A stretch of 64,000 nt of DNA, taken from an uncultured Clostridia bacterium (GTDB taxonomy: Bacteria > Bacillota > Clostridia > Lachnospirales > CAG-274). The DNA lies in NCBI GenBank assembly GCA_947585865.1, contig CANPXH010000013.1:1-64000 (forward strand), written 5' to 3'. The notes beneath the pieces are model-generated. The model was not told where the DNA came from. It saw only the letters and a list, made by a program, of their open reading frames with translations, and made no database searches. Positions within the stretch are counted from its first letter, which is position 1, and each line of letters begins with the position of its first letter. This document shows, piece by piece, positions 45,553-54,247 of the stretch. The position numbers and the translations under genes were made by a program.

Positions 45553-47477
45553 TTCTTTTTTATCCTCCCGCTTATTATAAACACAGGGTTTTCCGACATA
45601 AGCATCGTCAGATCCCCAACGCCTTTTCCTCTTGCAGTATTTATCTGCACAAGCTTTGTTTCCTCTGCACAGTTCTCTCTGAAATATTTCAGCGCATTAT
45701 ATGCGCTCTCAAGAGAGACGGCAGTCATTACAATATGAGTATCCCCCTTTTTTGCGATTTTGTCAAGTATTTCCTTTAATTTACCCTTTGTGCCGCCTAT
45801 AAAAACACGATCCGGCTTAGGCAGGGAGTCTATTGCATTTTCGGCATAGTCGTTTATTATCTCTACATTTTCTCTGCCGAAATCCATACAGTTGCGCCTT
45901 ATGAGCTCACAGCCTTCTATACTGCATTCTATGGCATACACCTTGTGTACTATGCCTGCCATTTCAACGGTGACCGTGCCTGTGCCTGCGCCTATATCGT
46001 ATACCGTGTGACCCGATCTGAGATGGAGCGCCGATATTATGCAGGCTCTTATCTCGGATCTCGTCATGGGCACGCCGCCTCTTATGAATTCATCATCGCT
46101 TATGCCTATTTCAAGAGCCTTGCCGTAATGATCATTTTCTATATACACGGTGGAAAGCGGGTCAAAGGATGTGTTCACAAAGCTTTTGGCATAGCCTGCC
46201 GTTATCTTTTCATTGTAATATGAAAGCCTTTCTCCCACACACATTTTTACATTGCCGAGCCCGTTGTCCGTAAGCTTGTGGCATATGTCGGTCACATTGC
46301 CGCCTGTCAGCACGAATACGCTTTTGTTTTCGCTTACCTTCCTTACGATGTCACAGTCTCTTCCGTGCATACTGACCACGCTGCTGTCAGCCCAGTTTAT
46401 GCCTATTTTGGCGGCAAGATAGGCTACGGAGGATACTCCCTGTATCACCCTTACATCGCAGCTGTTAAGATCCTCCGCAAGCTCGGCGGCTCCGCTGTAA
46501 AGGCATATGTCGCCTGAAAATACAACGGCTATCTTCCTGTAAAAATGATCCTCTATAAATTTTTTTATTTCATCCGCCCTGTATTCGTAAAATATCTCTT
46601 TGCCCTTGGGAGCGGCGGCATCGGCTATCCTCCTTGCGCCTATAACTATTTCGCTGCTTTCAACTGCCTCTATGGCTTCCGCTGTCATATTCTGAGGATT
46701 GCCCATACCTATGCCTATTATGTAAACCTGCTTTGTGCTGTCTATATTGTCTATCAGCTCAAGCACCTGCTCTGTGCTGCAGCCGTTTTCCTTTGGGCGT
46801 TCCACCACCACCATTATGGTATTGGTCTTCTTGCAGGCCGTATATTTTTCCATAAAGCCGCCCGGGCCGCCCGATTCCTTTGTAACAAGATATTTTATGC
46901 TGTATTCCTTTATTACATCTATATTTTCTTCTTCTGTAAACGGACCCTCCCCGTCTATTATGTGATCAAGGCGTATGCCGTGAGCCAAGGCCTTTCTCAG
47001 ATTGGCATTTTCGGGAAGCATCCTGACATAAAGCCTTTTTTTGTAATCGCTTACCTTTGTATAGCTTTCGAGCTCCTTGCTGCCCGTTGTCATAAGCACA
47101 TTGCCTCGGCTCCTGTTTACAATGTCTATGGCTTTGCCTATGTCCTCGGCATAAAGAGCGTCTACCCTGTCGCTTTCATCTCTCAGCAGCCTTACATATT
47201 TGTTCTTGTCTACGGCCGACTTTATATTTTCGCTTATTTCCTCGGCATAGGGATGAGTGGCATCTACCACCATATCGGGTTCGAGCCTTTTGTATTCCGC
47301 CCTTATGTCCTTGTCGTCAAGCCTGCCTGTATGTATTTTCAGATTGTCGGCCTTCGGAAGGAGCTCCGCTCCCTTTTCTGTGGCAACATATACATCCAGC
47401 ACCATATCCTTGTCAATAAGTTTTTCGCATAATTGGCGTGCTTCCGTAGTGCCGCCGAATATCATTATCCTGCTCAT
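45549..47477 (-). CDS. cbiJET: CbiJ-CbiE-CbiT fusion (precorrin-6A reductase, C5,15-methyltransferase/decarboxylase)
   Basis: 642 residues made of three enzymes of anaerobic corrin synthesis. Residues 1-245 are CbiJ (cobalt-precorrin-6A reductase; FGGTTEARQL, VDATHPYAEEI, TKESGGPGG). About 250-450 are CbiE (C5-methyltransferase; VYIIGIGMGNPQNMT, GARRIADA, FSGDICLYSG). About 459-642 are CbiT (C15-methylation and decarboxylation; GGVPMTRSEIRA, YDIGAGTGTVTVEMA). CbiE-CbiT fusions are common (CobL); a three-way fusion with CbiJ is less so and suggests channelling of unstable intermediates. It lies one base after cbiH and overlaps the lipoprotein gene. Confidence 0.9.
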   Translation of the reverse strand: MSRIMIFGGTTEARQLCEKLIDKDMVLDVYVATEKGAELLPKADNLKIHTGRLDDKDIRAEYKRLEPDMVVDATHPYAEEISENIKSAVDKNKYVRLLRDESDRVDALYAEDIGKAIDIVNRSRGNVLMTTGSKELESYTKVSDYKKRLYVRMLPENANLRKALAHGIRLDHIIDGEGPFTEEENIDVIKEYSIKYLVTKESGGPGGFMEKYTACKKTNTIMVVVERPKENGCSTEQVLELIDNIDSTKQVYIIGIGMGNPQNMTAEAIEAVESSEIVIGARRIADAAAPKGKEIFYEYRADEIKKFIEDHFYRKIAVVFSGDICLYSGAAELAEDLNSCDVRVIQGVSSVAYLAAKIGINWADSSVVSMHGRDCDIVRKVSENKSVFVLTGGNVTDICHKLTDNGLGNVKMCVGERLSYYNEKITAGYAKSFVNTSFDPLSTVYIENDHYGKALEIGISDDEFIRGGVPMTRSEIRACIISALHLRSGHTVYDIGAGTGTVTVEMAGIVHKVYAIECSIEGCELIRRNCMDFGRENVEIINDYAENAIDSLPKPDRVFIGGTKGKLKEILDKIAKKGDTHIVMTAVSLESAYNALKYFRENCAEETKLVQINTARGKGVGDLTMLMSENPVFIISGRIKKK

Positions 47478-47478
47478 G

Positions 47479-48192
47479 TCAATATCCCCTTGGAGTAACC
47501 ATTTTGCCTTTTATGTTTTTTGTCGTGCTGCTGCCTATGAACACTGTCGTAAACATATCCGCATCGGTATGGGTCAAAGCATCAAGGTCTGTTACCACTG
47601 CTCTTTCCCCTTCCCTGCCTATGTTTTTAACATAGCCGCATACGGTATTTATATCTCTTGCCTGCTTTATTATGCCGCAGGCTTTTTTTAAATAGTCATG
47701 CCTTTTTCGGCTTGCGGGATTATACAGCACTATCACCATATCCGCCTGTGCCGCAAGCCTTAGTCTTTTTTCTATAAGCTCAAAGGGCGTGAGCATATCG
47801 CTCAGGCTTATGACGGCAAAATCGTGGCCTATTGGCGCACCCAATAAAGCCGCTCCGCTTACCGCTGCCGTCATTCCCGCTACGACCCTTATTTCCACAT
47901 CCCTGTCTGCGCTCAATTCATATATGAGCGACGCCATACCGTATATGCCGCTGTCTCCGCTTGATATAACGGCAGTGTTCTCTCCCTTTTCGGCACGCTC
48001 TATGGCATAAAGACAGCGCTCTCTTTCGCCTCTCATAGGCGTGGAATAAAGCTCCTTGTCCTTAAAATATTCTCTTATCATCTCTATGTACAGATCGTAA
48101 CCCACAATAAGAGCGCTGTCCTCCAAAGCCGAAACAGCCTCCCTCGTCATTGTGGAAATACCGCCTGCACCCATTCCCACTACGTACAGCAT
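47479..48192 (-). CDS. cbiH: Cobalt-precorrin-3 C17-methyltransferase
   Basis: 237 residues of the tetrapyrrole methylase fold. MLYVVGMGAGG opens the protein; the SAM-binding SSGDSGIYGMA and IGHDFAVISLSD blocks are typical of CobJ/CbiH. It methylates C17 with ring contraction. The start at 48192 has GGGAG at 5 bases; an ATG four codons upstream lies within that site. The KilA-N gene separates it from cbiG upstream. Confidence 0.92.
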   Translation of the reverse strand: MLYVVGMGAGGISTMTREAVSALEDSALIVGYDLYIEMIREYFKDKELYSTPMRGERERCLYAIERAEKGENTAVISSGDSGIYGMASLIYELSADRDVEIRVVAGMTAAVSGAALLGAPIGHDFAVISLSDMLTPFELIEKRLRLAAQADMVIVLYNPASRKRHDYLKKACGIIKQARDINTVCGYVKNIGREGERAVVTDLDALTHTDADMFTTVFIGSSTTKNIKGKMVTPRGY

Positions 48193-48267
48193 ATATTCTC
48201 CCATTCCATATCTATGGCACCTTCCGTCATAAATATGGGTATTGTTTTAAAACCGTCTGTATATCTC

Positions 48268-49170
48268 TTACTTTGGATAGGATCGCTCTTCAAGAACATC
48301 CCGATCCTTGTTTTGCGGATCATCGATCAGTTCTTGTTTCAAAGCTTTGAGCGTCTCTTTGCTCCTTTTGAGAAGTTCAAGCTGCCGATATGCCTTTTCT
48401 CTTAAAATTTTAAGTCGTTCAAGCTTTGATATATTCTGTCTTATAAGATCCGCATTGGTATCCTCTAAATTAATAAGCACAACTAACTCTTCTGCCGAAG
48501 CAAGATCCCTGATATTTGGTGTCTTGCCGCTTATGTTGTTTTCTGTTCTCCATTGAGAAGCTGTTTTTCCAAACAATGCCATATTAAGAATATCTGCTTC
48601 TGTTGCATATGTATATGCCATTTCCTGAGGAGATAATTCAGGCGTTATCAAAAATTCCTTTACAGCATCTGTATGTATCTTATAATTTATCTTTGAAAGT
48701 TCTCTTTTAACATCCCAGCCTATTGCTGAACGGTCAGCTTCGTCTTTTTTAAGGCGTTGATAGTCTTTGATAATGTAAAGTTTAAATTCCGGAGATATCC
48801 ATGAGGCAAATTCAAAAGCAATATCTGTATGCGCAAAGGTTCCGCCATACCTTCCCGACTTTGATATGATACCGATAGCATCTGTGGCTTTTATCCATTG
48901 CTGCGGCGTCAGCGTAAAAGCATTGTCGCCGGATTCGGATCTAAACCTATCGAATTCGATAGGTTTAAAATTGGGATTATGTATTTGTTCCCACAAACCC
49001 AAAAAGGATATTGTTGAATGATTTCGCATCCAGTTTGCAATTACAATAAATGAATTTTTCGAATTTTTGTATTTAGCAATATCGGTAAGAGAAATATATG
49101 CATCTTCATTTACAATATCACCAATTACACGTATTTCCGTTCCATTGGCATCGATTTTCATATTTTTCAT
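48268..49170 (-). CDS. KilA-N domain protein
   Basis: 300 residues. A KilA-N DNA-binding domain (about 10-135) has the family features YISLTDIAKYKN, NWMRNHSTISFLGLWEQI, GRYGGTFAHTDIAFEFASWISPEFKLYIIKDY. Residues 225-290 are a long charged, coiled-coil-like helix. KilA-N proteins come from phages, DNA viruses and mobile elements. It lies inside the cbi operon between cbiG and cbiH with about 75-115-bp gaps on each side, unlike the tight spacing elsewhere in the operon, so it looks like an insertion. AAGGAG abuts an ATG at 49182; the ATG at 49170 is preferred on spacing, but the start is uncertain. Confidence 0.85.
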   Translation of the reverse strand: MKNMKIDANGTEIRVIGDIVNEDAYISLTDIAKYKNSKNSFIVIANWMRNHSTISFLGLWEQIHNPNFKPIEFDRFRSESGDNAFTLTPQQWIKATDAIGIISKSGRYGGTFAHTDIAFEFASWISPEFKLYIIKDYQRLKKDEADRSAIGWDVKRELSKINYKIHTDAVKEFLITPELSPQEMAYTYATEADILNMALFGKTASQWRTENNISGKTPNIRDLASAEELVVLINLEDTNADLIRQNISKLERLKILREKAYRQLELLKRSKETLKALKQELIDDPQNKDRDVLEERSYPK

Positions 49171-49286
49171 TATGAATATCATCTCCTTAGATAATGAATA
49201 TCGCTTGAATACAGCTATTCGAAATGAACCGTTTCACATATATATGCCACACAAAAACAGATATCTTGTCGTATTAAAAATATTTA

Positions 49287-50261
49287 TTACAGATCGTTCA
49301 GGTTTTCGCCCAAGGCTACCGTCACGCCGTTTTCGGCATATTTTTTTACTATGACCTTGCCGAAGTTGGCGGCGCAGGCTCTTTCGCACACGCAGTCCAC
49401 GCCGGTGGTCTCCTCCACAAAGGCGGACTGTGTAAAGTCTCCTTTAAGGCTATTCAGATCCTCGGCAGTATATGTATCAAAATCTATATTCATTTCCTTT
49501 GCCAGATCTATAAGACCCTTTTCGTCTTTTTTAATATCTATGCTCGCTATTTTATATATGGCATTTTTATTGATATGATTTTCCTTGAGCACCTTGTCCA
49601 ATACGGCCTTTATGGTATCCTTGTCCGTACCCTTTTTGCAGCCTATGCCCGCAACTATGCACCTTGGCACCAGCGTAAGCGTATGGTCGAAGGGTCTCAT
49701 ATCCTTGTATCCCACATATATGCCGTACTTTCCGTTGTCGAAAAGTCCTTCGGGCGTTTCGTAAAGCTTGCTGTAAAAGCCTATGGTTTCGTTATTGAGC
49801 AAGGCCGCCGATATTTTCTTCACCATTTCTATATCCGTTATATAAAGATCGTTTTCGACAGCCCATGTATCCACGGCAAATTTCTCGTTTACATCAGTAG
49901 CCGTGGTGATGACCGCTCTGCCTTCTGTTTTCTCGGCTATTTTCTTGGCAAGCCTGTTGGCGCCGCCTATATGCCCTGCCACAAGCGATATAACATTTTT
50001 GCCTCTGTCGTCGCATACCACAACCGCCGGGTCTATCTGCTTATCCACAACAAAGGGGGCGATCGCTCTTACGGCTATGCCGCAGGCTCCTATAAAAAGT
50101 ATATTGGCGTAGTGTCTCCAGCACACCGGCATGATCTCGCTAAGGCTCGTAAACGAAATATGCTTTCCCGCATATTTGTGGAAGGCATATATTTTTTCTA
50201 TACCCAGCTTTTCCGCCAGCTCGACTCCCGCCTTTGTAAAACAAACCGCACAGATATCCAT
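49287..50261 (-). CDS. cbiG: Cobalt-precorrin-5A hydrolase
   Basis: 324 residues. The N-terminal, central and C-terminal CbiG domains are recognisable from GACGIAVRAIAP, VAGHIGGANRLAKKIAE and VAGIGCKKGTD. It opens the delta-lactone and releases acetaldehyde. The start at 50261 (MDICAVCF) has AAAGGAG at 8 bases. It follows cbiF by 13 bp. The KilA-N gene lies 116 bp downstream. Confidence 0.92.
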   Translation of the reverse strand: MDICAVCFTKAGVELAEKLGIEKIYAFHKYAGKHISFTSLSEIMPVCWRHYANILFIGACGIAVRAIAPFVVDKQIDPAVVVCDDRGKNVISLVAGHIGGANRLAKKIAEKTEGRAVITTATDVNEKFAVDTWAVENDLYITDIEMVKKISAALLNNETIGFYSKLYETPEGLFDNGKYGIYVGYKDMRPFDHTLTLVPRCIVAGIGCKKGTDKDTIKAVLDKVLKENHINKNAIYKIASIDIKKDEKGLIDLAKEMNIDFDTYTAEDLNSLKGDFTQSAFVEETTGVDCVCERACAANFGKVIVKKYAENGVTVALGENLNDL

Positions 50262-50274
50262 ATACATCTCTCCT

Positions 50275-51015
50275 TTATCTGCTTTTTCTGTATTCGGTCT
50301 CAAAGCTGCTGTCATACAGCTTGGACAGCTCATAGCCGCCTTCAAGTGCTCTCCCTACGACTATAAGAGCCGTTTTATTTATATCCTTCATCATAGAGTG
50401 AAGGTTTTTTATTTTTCCTCTTATTATTTTTTCATCATCCCACGTCGCCTTATACACCACTGCGCAGGGAGTATTCTCGTCTAAGCCGCCGTCTTTAAGC
50501 TCCTTCTCCACTTTATCCGAAAGAGCGGCGCTTAAAAATATCACCATAGTGGCATTGTGCTTTGCATAGTCCTTTATGCTCTGACCCGCAGGTATCTTTG
50601 TATTGCCCTCGGCTCTTGTTATAATAAGGCTTTGAGATACGGAAGGAAGAGTATACTCCGTCTTAAGCGCCGCCGCCGCACCGCATAGGCTGCTCACTCC
50701 GGGGCAGCAGTCGTATTCTATACCCTCTCTTTCCAGTATATCCATTTGTTCCTTAACGGCGCCGTATATGCTGGGATCTCCCGTATGGAGCCTCACTATA
50801 TTTTTTTCGCCGTTGTTTTTATATATATCGGCTACGTCCTCAAGGGTCATATATGCGCTGTCATAAAGCAGGCAATCATCCCTGCACACTCTTAATATCT
50901 CCTTGTTTATAAGCGAGCCTGTGTATATTACAATATCCGCATTTCTTAAGAGTCTGTCGCCTCTTATGGTTATAAGGTCAGGGGCTCCGCTGCCCGCTCC
51001 CACAAAATGTACCAT
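50275..51015 (-). CDS. cbiF: Cobalt-precorrin-4 C11-methyltransferase
   Basis: 246 residues, tetrapyrrole methylase fold. VHFVGAGSGAPDLITIRG, LHTGDPSIYGAVKEQ and PGVSSLCGAAAAL are CbiF/CobM hallmarks. It starts directly at the cbiD stop (0 spacing) and is followed closely by cbiG. Confidence 0.94.
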   Translation of the reverse strand: MVHFVGAGSGAPDLITIRGDRLLRNADIVIYTGSLINKEILRVCRDDCLLYDSAYMTLEDVADIYKNNGEKNIVRLHTGDPSIYGAVKEQMDILEREGIEYDCCPGVSSLCGAAAALKTEYTLPSVSQSLIITRAEGNTKIPAGQSIKDYAKHNATMVIFLSAALSDKVEKELKDGGLDENTPCAVVYKATWDDEKIIRGKIKNLHSMMKDINKTALIVVGRALEGGYELSKLYDSSFETEYRKSR

Positions 51016-52149
51016 TTATTTTTCCTCTTCCGCTCTTATAGCTTCTGTCACTTCATCTGCAAGCACTGTCTTTCCAAGCAGACCGTACTTGTTTGAAAAA
51101 ACTACGACTCCCGTCTTTACTCCGCATGAACGCCTTGTGATATAGAAATGTATCCTTTCCATAAGATTGTCCATTACCTTTTGTCTCATACCTATTCTGT
51201 CAAGTATGTCTATGGCCTCGTCTGTGGTGATACAGTTCACTATATTTTTAAGCACCTCAACATCACAGCCTGCCTTTACTGCGGAAGCACAAAGTATCTC
51301 CAGCCTGCCGTCGGCATCGTGGGAATGAGTGTTCATAATGCCTGCTCCCAGCTTCACGGCCTTGCCTATATGCCCCACTATGAGCAGACCCTTTATTTCC
51401 TTTTCAACGGCATAGTCTATAGCCGTGCCTATGTAATTGCTTGTTTTTATTATCCTGTCCTCCGGCAGCCCCATAATGTCTCTTGCATACATGAGCCCGT
51501 AATTGCCCGGAACTGCAACGGCATTCTTATATTTGAGCGAAAGCATATTCATTTCAATGCCTATGGTATCCTTAAGCGCCCTTCTGCTCATAGGCTCCAC
51601 TATGCCTGTAGTACCCAGTATGGATATGCCGCCTTCTATGCCAAGATCGGGATTAAGAGTCTTTTTTGCAAGCACCTCGCCGTCGGGAGCATATATGGTC
51701 ACCTTAAAGCCGCCTTTGTATTCCACTTCCTCCGCTGCCGTATGCAAATAGCTTTCTATGGATCTGAGAGGTACCGAATTTATAGCGGCTGAACCTATGG
51801 GGCGGTCAAGGCCTTCTCTTGTTATCCTGCCTATGCCCTTGCCTCCGTCTATAGTGATGCCCTCCGGTATGAGCTCTACCTTGCTGTATATAAGTATATC
51901 CTTTGTAATATCCGGATCGTCTCCGCTGTCCTTTCTCACGGCACAGCTAACATAGCCGTCACCCTGCTCTATGTCACACAGATCCAGTTCAAGCTGCGTT
52001 CCGTTGGGAGTGGTATAGGGCACTTTGCTTACCGCCGTGCCGTTTAAAAGTATCATAGCCGCACCGTAGCTGGCGGCTGCGGCACAAGTGCCTGTGGTAT
52101 AGCCCTTTCTCATAAATCGGTTATTTTTATATACCAAATTGCTGTCCAT
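51016..52149 (-). CDS. cbiD: Cobalt-precorrin-5B C1-methyltransferase
   Basis: 377 residues. The N-terminal signature RKGYTTGTCAAAAS is followed by GGKGIGRITREGL and the C-terminal GHIGKAVKLGAGIMNTHSH block. CbiD is specific to the anaerobic (early cobalt insertion) pathway. First gene of the operon; the promoter at 52169-52197 leaves a leader of about 13 nt. Confidence 0.95.
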   Translation of the reverse strand: MDSNLVYKNNRFMRKGYTTGTCAAAASYGAAMILLNGTAVSKVPYTTPNGTQLELDLCDIEQGDGYVSCAVRKDSGDDPDITKDILIYSKVELIPEGITIDGGKGIGRITREGLDRPIGSAAINSVPLRSIESYLHTAAEEVEYKGGFKVTIYAPDGEVLAKKTLNPDLGIEGGISILGTTGIVEPMSRRALKDTIGIEMNMLSLKYKNAVAVPGNYGLMYARDIMGLPEDRIIKTSNYIGTAIDYAVEKEIKGLLIVGHIGKAVKLGAGIMNTHSHDADGRLEILCASAVKAGCDVEVLKNIVNCITTDEAIDILDRIGMRQKVMDNLMERIHFYITRRSCGVKTGVVVFSNKYGLLGKTVLADEVTEAIRAEEEK

Positions 52150-52168
52150 GATCTCATCTCCTTATTTT

Positions 52169-52197
52169 ATTTTAAAGCATTGGGAGTGTAAAGTCAA
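52169..52197 (-). promoter_or_regulatory. Promoter of the cbi operon
   Basis: On the minus strand TTGACT (52197-52192), 17-bp spacer, TAAAAT (52174-52169). The start site would be only about 13 bases before cbiD, leaving no room for a cobalamin riboswitch. Confidence 0.75.
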
Positions 52198-52214
52198 ATA
52201 ATTATGCAGCCGAA

Positions 52215-52250
52215 ACAAAAGACGCCGCATAGATCGAATATGCAGCGCCT
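52215..52250 (-). terminator. Intrinsic terminator of the ABC importer operon
   Basis: On the minus strand GGCGCTGCATA-ttcgatc-TATGCGGCGTC with one mismatch, followed by TTTTGTTT. It separates the importer genes from the cbi operon. Confidence 0.8.
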
Positions 52251-52256
52251 TCTTTA

Positions 52257-53051
52257 TCATGACAGAAGCATTCTGTCGTTGTCCATTTCTTCTCCGCTTG
52301 CCTTTTCAAACATATCCAGGAGATCGGGAACATTTAATTTTTTCTTTTCATCTCCGCTTATATCCAAAATGATACTGCCTTTGTGGAGCATTATAAGTCT
52401 GTTGCCTATACGCAGCGCATCCCTCATATTATGGGTGACCATCATAGCCGTAAGCTTGTTTTCTTCCACAAGCTTGACCGTAAGCTCCATCACCTTGGCG
52501 GCTGTCTTGGGATCGAGAGCAGCCGTGTGTTCGTCAAGAAGCAAAAGCTTGGGATGATGGAAGCTGGCCATAAGGAGAGTAAGGGCTTGTCTCTGACCTC
52601 CCGAAAGAAATCTTGTCTTGTCCTTAAGTCTTGTATCCAGCCCCAGATCCAGTTCGGCAAGAAGCTCTTTGTATTCCTCTCTCTCCTTGTGGGTTATGCC
52701 CCATTTGAGAGTACGTGGCTTGCCTCTTCTGTAGGCAATGGCCAAATTTTCTTCTATAGACATATCCGAAGCGGTACCCATACGGGGATCCTGAAAGACT
52801 CTGCCTATATATTTGGCTCTTTTGAACTCAGGCTCCTTTGTAACATCGCTGCCGTCAATTGTGATCGTGCCTTCTGTTATCATATTTGTGCCTGTGACGG
52901 CATTGAGCATAGTGGATTTGCCTGCGCCGTTTCCGCCTATGACGGTGACAAAATCACCTTCGTTTATATGCAGATCTATTCCGCAAAGCACATGCTTTTC
53001 GTTTACAGTGCCTATTTCAAATTTCTGATGGACATTTGTGAGCTTAAGCAT
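52257..53051 (-). CDS. ABC transporter ATP-binding protein (TrpZ/CD3073-like importer)
   Basis: 264 residues. Walker A GGNGAGKST, signature LSGGQRQAL, Walker B LLLLDEHTA and the switch His region VTHNMRD are intact. It energises the neighbouring permease. Its start overlaps the permease end by 8 bases. The operon partner types (PF04392-like binding protein, branched-chain-type permease) match TrpXYZ-like importers, whose substrates include tryptophan or tyrosine in studied cases; the substrate here is not determinable. Confidence 0.88.
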   Translation of the reverse strand: MLKLTNVHQKFEIGTVNEKHVLCGIDLHINEGDFVTVIGGNGAGKSTMLNAVTGTNMITEGTITIDGSDVTKEPEFKRAKYIGRVFQDPRMGTASDMSIEENLAIAYRRGKPRTLKWGITHKEREEYKELLAELDLGLDTRLKDKTRFLSGGQRQALTLLMASFHHPKLLLLDEHTAALDPKTAAKVMELTVKLVEENKLTAMMVTHNMRDALRIGNRLIMLHKGSIILDISGDEKKKLNVPDLLDMFEKASGEEMDNDRMLLS

Positions 53052-53949
53052 TTGTGCTGCCTCCCTTCCTAAGGGAATTCTTAAGCACCCTTGATACCTG
53101 CTCTCTTGCAGCGGGGAAGCAAAGCGCTATAACAAGAAGTATGGAGCTTATGAGCTTCATATCGTTGGAATTCATACCCAGCTTGAGAACCAAAGCTATT
53201 ATTATTCTGTAGAGTACAGAACCTAAAGCAACGGCAATAAGAGAATTGAGTATGCTTCTTCTGCCGAATACCACCTCGCCTATTATAACGGAGGCAAGGC
53301 CTATAACTATGGTACCCATACCCATGGAAATATCGGCAAAGCCGTTGAACTGAGAAACAAGTGAGGATGACAGCGCTATAAGGCCGTTGCCCAGCATAAC
53401 GCCAAGGATTATGGATGTATCCGTATTTACTCCCTGAGCTCTTATCATATTAAGATTATTTCCCGTTGCTCTGAGGGAGTATCCAAGCTCGGTGTTGAAA
53501 AACCACCACAAGAAGGCTATCACGACCACCGTAAGCACAGTGCCTGAAATAATGGCTGCCATATTTTTTGTAAGGCCGCTTTCCACAAGCATTGAAATAA
53601 TAGAGGTCTCTCTCAGTATTGCAATATTGGAGCGCCCCATTATCCTCAGATTGACAGACCAAAGGCCTGTCATTGTAAGTATGCCCGCCAAAAGGGCGGG
53701 GATCTTAAGCTTGGTGTGAAGAAGGCCTGTCACAAGACCTGCTGCGAGACCGCCTAAAAGAGCCGCAAAAGTGGAAATAAAGGGATCGAAGCCGCTTGTG
53801 ATAAGCTTGCAGGTAATGCCTGCGCCCAGTGTGAAACAGCCTTCGGCCGTAAGGTCTGCAATATCCAATATCCTGTATGTAATATACACGCCTATTGCCA
53901 TAACAGCCCAAAGCAATCCCTGTGCAAGCGCACCTAAAATAACGTTCAT
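53044..53949 (-). CDS. ABC transporter permease (TrpY-like)
   Basis: 301 residues with eight or more membrane helices of the BPD_transp_2/LivH type. It starts MNVILGALAQGLLWAVMAIGVYITYRI; LDIADLTAEGCFTLGA is characteristic of this importer subgroup. AAGGAGAT precedes the ATG at 53949. The binding-protein gene upstream is separated by about 300 bp that contain a paired-hairpin repeat. Confidence 0.87.
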   Translation of the reverse strand: MNVILGALAQGLLWAVMAIGVYITYRILDIADLTAEGCFTLGAGITCKLITSGFDPFISTFAALLGGLAAGLVTGLLHTKLKIPALLAGILTMTGLWSVNLRIMGRSNIAILRETSIISMLVESGLTKNMAAIISGTVLTVVVIAFLWWFFNTELGYSLRATGNNLNMIRAQGVNTDTSIILGVMLGNGLIALSSSLVSQFNGFADISMGMGTIVIGLASVIIGEVVFGRRSILNSLIAVALGSVLYRIIIALVLKLGMNSNDMKLISSILLVIALCFPAAREQVSRVLKNSLRKGGSTNA

Positions 53950-54247
53950 TGTATATATCTCCTTTTCGGTCGTCAAAGGAATGAGGGCATAGTTCACTTA
54001 TATGAGCTATCCCCTCGTTCCTCCGTACTTTAATATAGGGGAAGTCACGGCGTACATATAAAAGTACAGTGGCTCACGGCATTTATATTCAGTCAGCGTG
54101 TCGATAAAGCCGACACGCTTGAAAGAAATGCTTCCCTTTGCAAAGGTCATCCCCTGTAGCCTTCCGCCGATGCCGCAGACCGGCGGGAGGATAAGGGGAA
54201 ACATATTATTTATATATACGTCGCAGCAGCTCTGATATTTACACAGA
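53950..54247. repeat. Intra-operon gap with paired-hairpin element, copy 3
   Basis: About 298 bp between the binding-protein and permease genes. 54093-54135 matches the first hairpin (CAGCGTGTCGAT...GACACGC) and the start of the second (TTGAAAGAAATGC) of the elements at 2637 and 43219. The rest (about 54140-54200) diverges and carries CCGCCGATGCCGCAGACCGG-type GC-rich sequence. It may lower expression of the downstream genes relative to the binding protein. Confidence 0.7.
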
